From Liolophura sinensis (lineage: Eukaryota > Mollusca > Polyplacophora > Chitonida > Chitonidae), in contig NC_088297.1 of assembly GCF_032854445.1 (NCBI RefSeq), positions 22,271,127-22,335,126 on the forward strand: a stretch of DNA of 64,000 nt, read 5' to 3'. The translations under genes were made by a program, and so were the position numbers. The notes below the pieces were generated by a model, which was not told the origin of the DNA, ran no database searches, and saw only the letters and a program-made list of their open reading frames with translations. Positions 22,190-32,935 of this stretch are shown in pieces (the first letter of the stretch is position 1; each line of letters starts with the position of its first letter).

Positions 22190-23200
22190 AACTTCTTGGC
22201 TTAGCCTTCGTGTCGTTGTATAGTTTCATTTTCTCTTGAGAGGTCTTCAAATCAGCATGAGCTGTCTCTCAGGCTCTATATAACCTGTGTCGAAACTGGG
22301 AAACATACTCTAATAAATTTCCGATTGTTTCCTGAGCCAAGATACGTTCCTTCATCAAAGCTAACGGACCTCTAATCTCATGATCTTACACCAACTCAAA
22401 CTGGACTAAACCCAATGGACTCATTAGCAGTATCCCTAGTGGCAAACAATACAAATCGAGTCCCTTTGTCCCAGTCTTCAGGATATTCCATACAATATGC
22501 TCGTGGAGCACTCTTCATGATTTGGTGGCATCTTCTAAAAGCCTCTTGAGATTGAAAGAGATAAGCTGTGGATTTAAGCTGCTTAATCCCCAGCTGATGC
22601 ATAACTACCTGAAATAATCCTGACATAAAATATGACCCCTGGTCAGATTGTATTTCCTGAGGTGAACCATGCCTGGCGAAAAACTGTAACAGATGATTAA
22701 CTATCTGAGGAGTAGTTATCTGTTTCAGTGGGATAACTTCCGGAAATCTAGTAGCTGTATCCACAATAGTCTAAATATACTTCCATCCTGACTTAGTTCT
22801 ATGTAATAGACCAACGTAGTCAATAAGTAACTGACTGAAATGTTCACCAAAAGCGGGAATGGGAATTAAGGGTGCAGGCCTTACACTATGGTGTGGTTTT
22901 CTTACCATCTGACAAGTGTGACAAGTCTTACAGAAATTAACCACATCGTTGTGGATCTTAGGGCAGTAAAACTGGCGAGTGATTTTACTTTTTGATGCCT
23001 AAATGCCCAAATATAGGAATTTTATAAAGCCATTCTCAGTACTTACTATAACCTGGAGGTAAGACAATCTGGTTAAAGTTATCCAGTCGTCGTTAGGGGA
23101 TACATGAGCGGGCCTATGCTTTCTTCTCAACGGCTCATCCTCCTTGTAATAACCAATAGGTACCTCAGCTATTTCCTCCAGGTAAAGCAGACCTACCTAA
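22190..23200 (-). pseudogene. Ty3/gypsy integrase, broken, upstream of the reverse transcriptase
   Basis: Integrase inserts the DNA copy into the host genome. On the minus strand the zinc-finger end is clear (FCKTCHTCQMVRKPHH, about 22895-22945). Next come the core with the first catalytic aspartate in LLIDYVGLL (codon 22819-22821), an in-frame stop at 22771-22773, and the second aspartate in QSDQGSYFMS inside 22396-22764. The expected catalytic glutamate (the family's ALERFHQ-like site) is an arginine here. The C-terminal part (KMKLYNDTKAKPRSF, about 22195-22240) matches the stretch leading into the GPY/F module. It lies between protease and reverse transcriptase. Confidence 0.88.
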
Positions 23201-23283
23201 TACCCTTAATTCGGGAATTGACTGTTATTGCCTAAACTCATGAGATCGAGAGAACGATGGTCTGTCCTAATCCTAACCACCCT

Positions 23284-23769
23284 CTACACCTTCAGGGCTA
23301 TGAAAGACAGTTTCAGCCAAACTAATAATACCCACTGAATCCCCAATGGTAATAAAAGAAATGTCTTACTTCTCCCTAGCTCATTTATGTGATCTTGTAA
23401 CCAGACAAAAGGGAAATATGCCTGGAATCTCCTCCTGTAGTCTTCAGTATTTCCGTCCAAAACCGGAACACTACAGACATGAGGACACACCTTAACTTTA
23501 TCTCCTCCTAAGTCGTCACATAGCAAATAGGAAATACCTTTCACAGGCAAAGCATTAACAACACCTACAGTTACTAAGCCAGTAACCAAATCAGAAGAAA
23601 GGGTAACCTCCAGCAATGAAACAGACATAAACTGTCCATTAATACCCTGAATCAAAACATGACTGTTGGCCTTATGTGTGGAAATCACATCTGCCCACAT
23701 CAAAGACTGACTAGCCCCAGTATCCCTAAATAGACGAACAGGGGAGGTAACTCCGTTACCAGTAACCAC
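23284..23769 (-). pseudogene. Ty3/gypsy aspartic protease, decayed
   Basis: This retropepsin-like domain would cut the polyprotein. The frame starts with an open stretch whose residues 16-19 are DTGA, the active-site motif, in the context LFRDTGASQSLM. A hydrophobic strand pattern and LVTVGVVNALPVKGISYLL follow, as in the family. The end of the frame merges with the linker to the integrase; gypsy-like residues such as GYYKEDEPLRRK and LPPGY continue in other frames to the zinc finger, which places protease next to integrase. Confidence 0.85.
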
Positions 23770-23889
23770 ACCGTTAGTCAGGAATCACCAGTATGTTCCT
23801 GGAGTCTGCCCTACTTCCTTTACTTGTGGTTTAACGATAGGACCAACACTACCTATTTCTACCTGTGGCCTCACTGGTTTACTAGAGTT

Positions 23890-24605
23890 AACAACAGCTA
23901 CTTACTTTCGCTCCTCTTTCCTTTTCAGTACTGAGCACGTCGGTAATAGTTGCTATGAGCCTTTACAATAACGGCAAGAAGGTGAAATTACATCTTGAGG
24001 ATTGAGCTGAAAAGTGTTCTTATCAGACGAAAAACCCATATTTTACTAATGCTTCTCACCGGTCTGCTTGTCAGAACTAAAATTTGAAGGCTTCTTATCG
24101 GAATTCCACTTATGGAATTTAGTCAGAAAATTTTGTTCATAAGGGTTATGAATTAACTCATATTCATCTGCCAAGCTGGCTCCGGTCTTAACGTCCTTGA
24201 CCTAATGTTCACCTAAATAACCCTTGACCTCATTAGAAACACTGTTCTTTAATTTCTGTAAAGAACAACTTCCATTAAATTTTCAAAGAAGGATCTAACT
24301 TCAAAGCCCTGTGCCAGCTATCAAACAGTGCTTCTTTACCCCCGGCAAACTCCACGTAAGTTTAACCAAAATATTCCTTATCTGCCCGAGCTTCTGTCTA
24401 TCGGCCTCCGGCACAAGCTCATAAAGAGACAAGACCAGTATCTTCATTTTGTTGTGAGGTGTAAATTGTTCTACCGACAAAGCAGAATAGACCGCTGCAG
24501 CTTTACCTTCAAATGTACTTTGCAGTAACATTGTTCAATACCCCTTAGGCCATTCCAAGCTATCGGGCACTTTTTCAAAGAACAAACAAAACCTTTCTAC
24601 AAGCA
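23890..24605 (-). pseudogene. Ty3/gypsy gag, broken
   Basis: Gag forms the particle and packages element RNA. From about 24605 the minus strand reads FEKVPDSLEWPKGY, a stop, then TMLLQSTFEGKAAAVYSAL and SVEQFTPHNK, with YELVPEADRQK downstream: the capsid pattern of this gypsy group. Near 23985-23960 a CCHC zinc knuckle is traceable (CRYCKGS, a stop, then a final C), but its histidine is lost. Several stops and frame changes are present. Confidence 0.8.
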
Positions 24606-24839
24606 GGCTTGTTTAACTCTCAGAAAAGTGATGGGCCTTAAACAAGATCAAACAAATATACACGAAGACGATTGAATAACTTCAATGCATATATTTGAAC
24701 TAAACAGACAAATAATACTGCTGACAATAGTATACAAAGCAATACAAATAATTACGAAAATATATTTTCTCTTACTAATGACAGCATTCAAATTCGGATG
24801 TAATATTCCGGCTTCCAAAGGCGAGTCAGTCCACTTTAA

Positions 24840-25500
24840 TGTAGAATCCACAAAATTAAGAGGATGACAGTCGCATAAGTGGCAAGCTGTAGTGGGCAAC
24901 CCACACTGACGAAGTTTATCACCAACTGCCTGTGAATGTGTAACTTCTCAGGACTGACGGATAGAGAGTAACGTCCGTGAAGCCGAGCTGTCGATGTATG
25001 TTCCATCGAAAATATACACACTTTCAGGTTTGAAACGGGTATGAAATGTACGTAAACGGACAAGGAGACAATAAGCGATACAATCTCCAAAATAAAGTCT
25101 CAAATATAGCAAGTGGCGAAAACTATGTTCACAAAGTGATAAGTACGTAAAGTGTAAATGGCGAATGCCGAATGACGTGAAAGTAGATATCTCCAAACCC
25201 AGCAAAATCCTTCACAATGGATGACAGTAAATGTGGCTGCTCTCAAATGGACTTGAGTAAATGACTGCATGCTTCAGAACTTCGTCGCTCATGTTTATAG
25301 ACTATTGAAAAGATCTGGATTTCGAGAGTGACACACAGGAAACTGCAGCCTTGTAGTTTTGGGCTTCGTAAGTAAATATAATTTTCAGACTATACATTCC
25401 ACTTCTTAAGGAACAGTGATATTGCCAAGTAGAGAGTTGTGATCTAGTGGATAAAGTGCTTGTAAAGTTGGTGAGAAACACGAGATGTGAGCTCACAACC
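24840..25500 (-). repeat. 5' LTR region of the gypsy element
   Basis: The block 24990-25105 matches the 3' remnant. The inner edge is probably near 24840, where the minus strand reads ggattctaca (an LTR-like ...CA end) just before gag leader sequence. A TATA-like ctataaacat lies near 25297 on the minus strand, suitable for an LTR promoter. The outer edge is not defined. Confidence 0.5.
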
Positions 25501-25501
25501 G

Positions 25502-26160
25502 GGCGTAGCTAGAAATTTTGTAGGTTTCCCCGCGTTTACTGATTGTTATACCTTGGTAAATGTTTAGGAAGACTCTCGTGTGGACAATGTAAAGTTGGTC
25601 AAAGAGCAGTTGTCTTCCACCAACATTTTGTACATATTTGTACGTCAATACTGAAGGCAAGTTCAAACTTTACCCCGGTTTTACACCGGAAATCATTTCC
25701 CCACTCACAAAACTGACCGCAGCCGTAAGTAAACAAATCTTGATAATCTGACTACTACACTAGCACTAATATTATCTATGATACAGTTATTGTGTTTTCA
25801 TCAGTTGGACATAATCATCTCTCGGGGGCGGACTGCGCTCACGTTGTTACTTTTTACATGCAAATTCTTGTCTGCGAATGCCTAGGACACCCGAGCTGTT
25901 GGTTCTGTCCTAGCCAGGGTCAGGTAATTGTTGAGCCTGTCTGTAACGAACGGCTGAAAACCATTGAATGACGCTGTATGTAAGTAGGAATGTACTTTTT
26001 TTTAAAGTCATATGTTCTTAAGAACGGCGTTATTAAATAACACCATTATGATTTCTAATTACAGCTCTGTATGGTGTGGACGTGGTGCCCTTATCGTACC
26101 ATTTGACCCTGGTTTAATGCCGAGCATATTTTACATTTTCAAACTGACACTATCTGGCTT
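25502..26160. other. Unassigned stretch
   Basis: No gene or recognised element. It may include the outer flank of the gypsy element. Confidence 0.3.
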
Positions 26161-26162
26161 GG

Positions 26163-26686
26163 TGTTTGGACGCCGTCTGTGTGTTTAGAGTGGGCGTCCG
26201 CTCAGGTGGCTGGGGTATGGTGTTTGGACGCTATCAGTGTGTTTAGAGTGGACATCCGCTCAGGTGGCTGTGGTATGATGTTTGGACGCTATCAGTGTGT
26301 TTAGAGTGGACATCCGCTCAGGTGGCTGTGGTATGATGTTTGGACGCTATCAGTGTGTTTAGAGTGGACGTCCGCTCAGGTGGCTGTGGTATGATGTTTG
26401 GACGCTATCAGTGTGTTTAGAGTGGACGTCCGCTCAGGGGGCTGTGGTATGATGTTTGGATGCTATCAGTGTGTTTAGAGTGGACATCCGCTCAGATGGC
26501 TGTGGTATGATGTTTGGACGCTATCAGTGTGTTTAGAGTGGACATCCGCTCAGGTGGCTGTGGTATGATGTTTGGACGCTATCAGTGTGTTTAGAGTGGA
26601 CATCCGCTCAGGTGGCTGTGGTATGATGTTTGGACGCTATTAGTGTGTTTAGAGTGGACGTCCGCTCAGGTGGTTGTGGTATGGTG
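26163..26686 (+). repeat. 58-bp minisatellite, nine units
   Basis: Units begin with tgtttggacg at 26163, 26221, 26279, 26337, 26395, 26453, 26511, 26569 and 26627, a strict 58-base period. Most units differ at one or two sites (gacatccg or gacgtccg; caggtgg or cagatgg). The first and last are the most diverged, as expected for array edges. Confidence 0.97.
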
Positions 26687-26689
26687 ATT

Positions 26690-27045
26690 TATTACGCCTA
26701 GACCGCACTGGGAATGGTTGAATCGGAAAAACCTCAATGATGTGACCAAACCAATTTGAACACGGATGTTAAAATCCTCATAATGAAATTGTCAAACAAA
26801 CCACTGATTTTGTGACTGACCATAGTAATTTCATTTAAGGATATGTAGTGTTGAGTTTTTCGACACTAAAACACATAACTTATAAATCACTCCGACAAAA
26901 AAAATAACAAGTCTGACTACTTAAAGATATTCGCCAGCATTCCGCAAATTCCCGATGAATCTGGGTTCAGAAAATCTAAGTGAAGAGGATTACGCCAGTC
27001 AAGTTAGATATACACTGGTCAGTGGTCTGCGATCGTGGTGTGTAA
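26690..27045. other. Unassigned stretch
   Basis: No gene or repeat recognised. Confidence 0.3.
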
Positions 27046-27047
27046 CA

Positions 27048-27345
27048 CAGCCTTGTCTGTGTAACTGACTGTCTGTAATGGCTAAGTGTGTTAATGTACG
27101 TCGTGTCAATACGAAGTCCCTCAGATGTGACAAGGCTTCCCATCGCACTCAACACAAATACTATTGTATTTGCTCTAGACGCAAAACTGTTTAACTATAG
27201 CTAGATTTGCTGACACAGTTGGGTTATTTAGTGGACTTAGCTTCAGTAAAAATGTATGATCCCGGACAGTCCCTTAACCATTCGTGTGGCTCATTGTCCA
27301 AGTAACCTCTGGTCGGCGACGATAAGGGTAATTTGTTACGGCAGA
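27048..27345 (+). repeat. Dispersed repeat D, copy 3
   Basis: Shares gccttgtct, gtaatggctaagtg, aaggcttcccatcgca, ctcaacacaaatac and tatttgct with the copies at 5925-6060 and 16246-16490. Around the ccttgt loop the arms (gtaacacag and ctgtgtaac) still pair in part. Confidence 0.6.
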
Positions 27346-28140
27346 CATACATTATAACCTTACAGAGTTAGGTATGCTGTTAATAATGCTAGGAATTCAT
27401 ACAGACTGCCGGCGTGAAATTTGGGGAAAACACATTAATATGACCGAAATGAGGACTTTTAAAACTAACAACAAAGTTTAGATCACGACATTCTAGCGTT
27501 GTACACACACAGTGCATGCGGAATCTAAATAGTTCTAAGTGTGGAGTAGTTATCTTCTGGTGTATAACCATTTAATGGTTTTATATAAAGAAACTAACAT
27601 GACGGGCCGGTATGAATTTATGAATGTTGCTTGCCACATTTAGAGTTGGGTGCATGGAGTACCAGATGTAATGGGTTCACTTTGGTTCCATAAAATCGGA
27701 ACATAAGGATTGTCAGCACACAGCTCGCAATGTAGATCAATGTATTCCTTATTCCTTGTTATCCATCTCATCGTTCAATTTTCAGTAATGGTGACAAATT
27801 ATGGCAATAAATGTAAATTGATAAGGTTTTATAATACCACATAACAATATCATAAAAAATAAGGATAATAAAATCTTGCGCAATTATTCCTGTATTATAA
27901 ATCCAAAGAATTATTTTACATCTTGTTTTCAAAACATATCAGGCATCATAGCTCCAGACTATCGCTGGGATACTTAAAATATTTCCGATTCGTCAATAAA
28001 ACTTAAATGGTTCTAATTAAAAACGCTCGATATAGTTCTGATAGGAAAACATGTAACTGGCTCACAACTTTCTTGGTGTATATAGGATGCCACATCATTA
28101 TAGCATATATACACGATTCTAATATGGCAAAAGGAGATTA
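27346..28140. other. Unassigned AT-rich stretch
   Basis: The minus-strand frame at 27389-27571 is short and shows no motif. Confidence 0.3.
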
Positions 28141-28142
28141 TT

Positions 28143-28504
28143 TACCGGTCCGGACATCACAGTTGGTAGAGCTTCCGCCTCGGGAGCGGTAGATCCACGA
28201 TCAATCCTGGGTCAAGTCACACCTTTAAAAGACTTTAAAAGAGGAAGTTGTAACTTCCTCGCTTGGCGTTCAGTATGAAGGGGTTAATCCAACAACTGGT
28301 TGACCCGCATCAGTATAATGGCTCGGACGGGGCGGATTTCTTGCCTTCGGTAAGTCGTTTCAATGAAGCAGCACTAGATAAAAGAGCGGTGGAAATCCGT
28401 TCTGCAACAAGGAGGTACATTACATACACTCTAAGGATTCCTTCGTCGTCATATGACTGAAATTTTGTTGAGCACGACGTTAAACCCGAAGCACTCATTC
28501 ACGC
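28143..28504 (+). mobile_element. SINE family B, full length
   Basis: Head with A box (atcacagttggtagagc) and B box region (gatcaatcctgggtc); body with a self-complementary gaggaagttgtaacttcctc, then ttggcgttcagtatgaaggg, cagtataatggctcgg and tgaagcagcactagata. The 3' end is catatgactg, ttgttgagcacgacgttaaa, then cccgaagcactcattc. About 360 bases. It is the best reference copy of this family here. Confidence 0.9.
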
Positions 28505-28639
28505 AAAGGGAGATTAAGACGTCTACAAATTCCAAAATCCTGCTTTAAAAAATGAAATCGTCATAAAGTTCTTTTATAGCCATTGGGTACGTTCATCTTT
28601 ATACCGTCGAGTATATTATAAAAAAGATTGAAATTTATG

Positions 28640-28830
28640 ATCAATGAATGCCTGGTGTTAGTGTAACAGTTTCACGGTGTTCCGAAACAAAACCGGCGCT
28701 ACATCAATGGTAAATGCCTTCCAATTCCTCCATCATTACCCAATCAATATTTTACCTATCACGTTTGCTGTTAATGCTAACAAACTCATCGTTCTGTGTA
28801 AATGGATTCATAAGTGAAATGAATGACCGT
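28640..28830 (+). repeat. Dispersed repeat F, copy 2
   Basis: Counterpart of 18262-18500. It holds gttccgaaacaaaaccgg, ggtaaatgccttccaatt and catcattaccca in the same order. Confidence 0.6.
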
Positions 28831-28899
28831 GTTTCTAGCGATGAAGATTGGTCGTTAAACTTGTGTTTTGTTTTGTGTGTGTCTTTTTCTCCAGTTTAA

Positions 28900-29625
28900 C
28901 AAGACTAAGTGCATCATTTCAGCCATTTCACACTTTGGTCTTTGGTCAGTCCCAATCGTACACCGTGACGAAGACATCAGGCATAATGGCACGCCAAATC
29001 ACTGTGTTCTGACACCGAGATTGATTGGCTAAAGCTCCTTCCAGACTATCCGACATCACTCAACTTTTGTAGTTGAGGCAACAAGTTGAGCCATGCTTAG
29101 TAGTTTAGACCGGTTTTTCAACTTCGTTCAACAAAACTCAACACCATCCAATATTGTTGAATCAGAAATGTGCATGTGTATTTTTTGTCAACAAGTTGAG
29201 TGAAAGTAGCCTATCAGCGGGCGTGTAGAACGTGACCGCCTTAAGGCATGTGACCCAGGCAAAATGACCGCACCAAAGGCTAGAGAGAGAGAGAAACTGG
29301 TCTCACGATGAGACAGATACAGGAGTATGAAAAATACCATTGCCTGTGCAGCACTCTCTCTACAAGGCTAAGTCTGGTGAATGTAACAGATGCGTGTATC
29401 ACGCTGTTATTACTGTTTATTTCGTTTGTGCTTAAAGGCGAAACTCATAATTTGCGCATTATATCTCGGAGGAAAATGAACTGCCTACAGTTAAACACCA
29501 ACCCTTGATGAGAACCGGTCAGACTCCCTGAGGCCAGGACCTTACTATAGGAGGAGCTAGAATCAAGTACGCACATTAAAAAAAAAAAAAACAGTTGCGT
29601 TGCATTCAGTCTCAGCTTTATCACC
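28900..29625. other. Unassigned stretch
   Basis: Contains three phrases with the word caacaagttgag or its near complement around 29055-29200, perhaps a worn inverted-repeat element. A poly-A run lies at 29579-29591. The frame at 29308-29508 shows no motif. Confidence 0.3.
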
Positions 29626-29627
29626 TT

Positions 29628-29752
29628 CCCACGTACGATCGGTGAGGAAATCAGCATGAGCTGGATTTGAACTCACGAGAATCACATTGGTGAGAGTTTC
29701 TCAGTCATTATTCTGCGATAGGGCGCTAACCAACTGAGTCACGGAGGCGCCC
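29628..29752 (-). mobile_element. SINE family A, head half only
   Basis: Minus-strand copy keeping only the tRNA-like part: gaggaaatcagcatgagc, B box (tggatttgaactcacg) and A box (gcgctaaccaactgagtcac), ending in ggaggc. The rest of the body and the tail are absent. Confidence 0.85.
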
Positions 29753-29831
29753 TCGCCGTTATGACAACTCAATAGGCATCCTATATCGTCAACAATGTGT
29801 GGTCTTGACAATGACTTTCCATTTGAAAATT

Positions 29832-29945
29832 AACCCACACCTTCAATATAATTCTGCTGTTGACATTTTTTCAGACATTTTCTCATAAATGGGAACTTTA
29901 TCCACATGACAAAAGAGTTGATATCGAAATATCGATATTAAACAT
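29832..29945 (+). repeat. Dispersed repeat H, copy 1
   Basis: Shares ccttcaatataattctgctg, gacatttttt and the closing aatatcgatattaaaca with 31799-31920, and weaker matches with 47465-47575. About 115 bases. Confidence 0.55.
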
Positions 29946-29964
29946 GATGACACTGAATTTATCT

Positions 29965-30119
29965 GATCTGCCAGCAACTTGCGAATGGTCGCCGGTTTCC
30001 CCCCCGTGCTCTGCCCGGTTTTCACCCATCATAATGCTGGCCGCCGTCGTATAAGTGAAATATTCTTGAGTACGGCGTAAAATACCAATCAAATAAAATA
30101 AAATAAATAAATAAATAAA
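29965..30119 (+). mobile_element. Headless SINE family A copy
   Basis: Begins at gatctgccagcaacttgcga and runs through ataatgctggccgccgtcgt to a long (aaat)n tail. The starting point is the same internal site as in other headless copies. No convincing target-site duplication was found. Confidence 0.88.
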
Positions 30120-30404
30120 CATCTCCAAATACATATTTTTATTCTTTACAAGAAGGGAATAAAACATCGCGGAACTCTTCACTGCTCATAAACGTACATA
30201 ATACATTCAGCTCATCACAAAAAAATACTAGATGCTTTGCAAGGCATTATTATCACGGGGAGAAAGACACATCTAAAGTTAAAGCTTGTCACAACGAGCA
30301 TATTTATTGAGAAGATATTACTTTTTGCAGTTTAGATAAATCATATTAATACGCTGACAGCAAGTTATATTTCCTCCAAACTTGACAATAGCGTACCAGT
30401 CATA

Positions 30405-30835
30405 ACGATTGGGTTCAGTGCCATGCTAAGGACCTGATTTCAAGTTAGGACCTGGTGTCATGCTTGGGGTCACAGGTTGTCATGCAAGGGAATTTAATGG
30501 CATGCTAGGGACCTGGTGTCTTGTTAGGGACCTGAATGTCATGTTAAGGACATGGTGTCATGCTAGGGTAACAGGATGTCATGCAGGGATCTGATGTCAT
30601 GTATGGGATCTGATGTCATACTGGTGACCTAATGTGACGCTAGATACCTAATGTCATGCCAGAGATCTAATGTCATGTTAGGAACGTAATGTCATGCCAG
30701 AGATCTAATGTCATGTTAGGACGTAATGTCATGCTAGGGACATAATGTCATGTTAGGAACGTAATGTCATGCTAGGGACATAATGTCATTTTAGAACGTA
30801 ATTTCATGCTAGGGACCTAATGTCATGCTAGGACA
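30405..30835 (+). repeat. 19-20-bp minisatellite, about 20 units
   Basis: Unit near gacctaatgtcatgctaggg, with steady variation (tgttagg for tgctagg; aacgtaatg for acctaatg). Units at the left edge are the least regular. Confidence 0.9.
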
Positions 30836-30839
30836 ATTA

Positions 30840-31795
30840 ATGTTTTTCTTCCAGAATTTCTCCACCCACACTCAAAACAGATCCAGGATGTAATTAAAGG
30901 ATATTGGTTTCAGAGATAAAAAGTAGTGTTACAAAACTTTGGAGTCGTCTGAGGACACAGTGTGCATGTGTCAGTCGAATTACATGAATACATTGTCTCC
31001 GGTTAAAGAAAAAAAAACACCGAAAAAAAGGTTTGAACTGAGCGTTTCGGATTTTATATTCAAACTGTCATTTCATGTTGATCAGCACATTTTAATCTGC
31101 GCCAAAAAAGCTCTTTCAGGCGACTGGAGACCAGCTGACTGGGTCTTAATTAGGTTGATATCTCCTGTTACATATCAGCAAAACACGTACATGGCTATCC
31201 CACTACACCTAAACAAATTGCGTCCACTTGTTTACCAGCACAACGAGAATTTGTTGCCATTTGACTAAAATGAAACGTTTTTTTTTGTGATGGAATACAG
31301 ATAGTGTTGAACATGTTTGAATAGCTGTGTGAGTTCTGTCTCATTTAGTTCACGTAATTTAGTATTATTTCATTTGGTATCTTCCTATTTCTGGCTATTG
31401 AGGCTGTGAGGCTTTTACAGCCCCGATTATATCCTGATGAATGTTTTGTCCACAACAGTATGTACCTTTCAACTGACGTCACCGCCCACTTCCGCCCATT
31501 GGAGATTCCACGTACGCTACACTGCAGATTCCAAGTAGGCCTACCCATTGTAAAAAGCAAATTATTATTGACTTGCGCAAAGCACCAACTATGAGATAAT
31601 TATGGTATTAGACTTATATCAGTGGGATGGCTTCAGTACGGTCCACTGAATTACTCGGCTCTCCGGAACGCGAATACTCCAGCCACCACGCTGTTATGTC
31701 ATATATTGTTTTAGAGTGTGCCATTTAAAAGCCACGTGACTTAGTTTACTTGTCGTAAGAAAATATAAGTCAAGATGATGTTATCCCATTTGGAA
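30840..31795 (+). other. Unassigned stretch with a repeat G-like portion
   Basis: From about 31400 gaggcttttacagccccg and a tgacgtcaccgcccac block resemble the 3' half of repeat G at 20.1 and 41.9 kb. The frame at 30939-31268 (109 codons) spans low-complexity sequence (a lysine-rich run) and shows no domain; its second half resembles the DNA near 47190 (gctggctgggcactgg), so it is probably repeat-derived. Confidence 0.4.
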
Positions 31796-31798
31796 AGT

Positions 31799-31920
31799 AG
31801 GACCACGCCCTCGAAATAATTCTGCTGACTACCAATTTTTCACGCATTTGCAACAAAAAGAGGACTCTCTTTACCAACACGGCAACGAGCTGATACTGAC
31901 ATACAGATATTAAACCTGAA
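31799..31920 (+). repeat. Dispersed repeat H, copy 2
   Basis: Shares the block order of 29832-29945: cgccctcgaaataattctgc, a middle with ggactctctttacc, then cagatattaaacctgaat. Confidence 0.55.
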
Positions 31921-31924
31921 TGTT

Positions 31925-32280
31925 TCCATGTTTACCACACAACGTCTACAATTTATCAGGCTAAGTAATCTTAGGCTTGGCTTTGCCTATTTCACATTAT
32001 GTCCCGATAGTAAGAATCACTGGCGCAACAAACCACTGATCTGGATGTATACTCAAAGTGGATTCCTGCAGAAAATAGTCCAAGATAGGGAAACGAGTTT
32101 AACACGTGCATACGTATGCTTTCATTTTCTACTTTGGAAAATATTGTGTGGCCGGGATCGATGGAAGAGCATTTCATTCCTTTGGCTACTGTATACATGT
32201 GGAAAGAATGCTTTATGTATAGGCCTAAGACACTGCTGTGATTTATATAAAGAGTAAAAAGTAGGTAAATGTTTAAAGTT
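31925..32280. other. Unassigned stretch
   Basis: Frames at 31928-32257 (plus) and 31992-32297 (minus) overlap and neither carries a recognised domain. Confidence 0.3.
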
Positions 32281-32282
32281 GC

Positions 32283-32535
32283 ACATAGGTGGCCCAATAA
32301 TTAGAGCGTCCGCTCTAGAGAATTGGGGTAAAACCTGAGTCGGATTCTAAAGACTTAAAACTTGTTTCTTATGGCGACCTCGATTGACGCCCAACACTGA
32401 CAGGTTAGAGCATAGAAACAGTACTGACTAACTGGGTGTCAGCATAATGTGACTGGGTGTCAAGCATGCTGTCTGGCATGATACTTCAGTGGCGGCAGCA
32501 CTTTGGCGGCTTGGATATCGCCTGCACAGTATGTG
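32283..32535 (+). mobile_element. SINE family C, shares a central module with family B
   Basis: tRNA-like start (ggcccaataattagagcg) and tattctaaagacttaaaa-like leader. It is followed by ggttagagcatagaaac, gcataatgtgactgggtg, ctggcatgatacttcagtg and gcggcagcac. The stretch from (g)cataatg to ggcagcac corresponds to cagtataatgg ... tcagtgaggcagcac of family B, while the parts outside it differ. I recall this body from mollusc SINEs. Confidence 0.65.
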
Positions 32536-32569
32536 TACATATACCTAATGACTCCCTAATATGATTGAC

Positions 32570-32935
32570 CGGCGTCGATGGCTCGGTATGTAGAGCGCCC
32601 ACTTTGGGGAAGGTACATCCAGTCAATCCTGGGTCGAATCCCACCCAAGACTTTAAAAGAGAAAATGAGCTTGCTCCTTTGGCGTTCGGCGTTAAGGAGA
32701 TAGTTGCAACTAGTGGTTGACCTGTATCAGTATAATGGCTCCGGGTGAGGCGATTTAGTTGCTTTCCGCACGTCCTTTCCGTGAGGCAGTGCTAGATCAA
32801 AGAGCCCCGGAAATCCGTCCTGCAACAAGGAGGTACATTACAGGTATATGCACTCTAATGATGCCCTACGCCGTTATATGACTGACAAATTGTTGAGTGC
32901 GACGTTAAACCCTAAGCACTCGCTCTCTTACTCGT
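32570..32935 (+). mobile_element. SINE family B, full length, diverged
   Basis: Carries all family blocks: a gtagagcgcccac head, gtcaatcctgggtcgaatcc B box, gactttaaaagag, ttggcgttcggcg, cagtataatggctccgg, tgaggcagtgctagat, caacaaggaggtacattaca, ttgttgagtgcgacgttaaa and the agcactcgctc end. Confidence 0.9.

Larger units (their letters stand above)
21030..25500 (-). mobile_element. Decayed Ty3/gypsy LTR retrotransposon, order gag-PR-IN-RT
   Basis: Read on the minus strand from high to low coordinates: LTR remnant (about 25105-24990), gag (24605-23890), aspartic protease (23769-23450), integrase with zinc finger, core and GPY/F-like C-terminus (about 23200-22190), a linker, reverse transcriptase (about 21900-21220), then a second LTR remnant. 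The usual Ty3/gypsy order puts reverse transcriptase and RNase H before integrase. The order here is that of Ty1/copia and of the Gmr1 group of Ty3/gypsy elements. Every domain has stops or frameshifts and RNase H is absent, so the element is dead. Confidence 0.85.

Noticed and set aside
25425-25510. tRNA-like sequence (gtgatctagtggataaagtg) as a SINE or tRNA gene
   Set aside because: Only an A-box-like word is present and the B box is poor; it also lies in the possible LTR region, so it was left uncalled.
26163-26686. CRISPR-like array of evenly spaced repeats
   Set aside because: Whole 58-base units are repeated with no unique spacers; this is a minisatellite in a eukaryotic context.
28988-29210. 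Repeated caacaagttgag words as an inverted-repeat transposon
   Set aside because: No clear terminal inverted repeats or target duplication could be fixed by eye.
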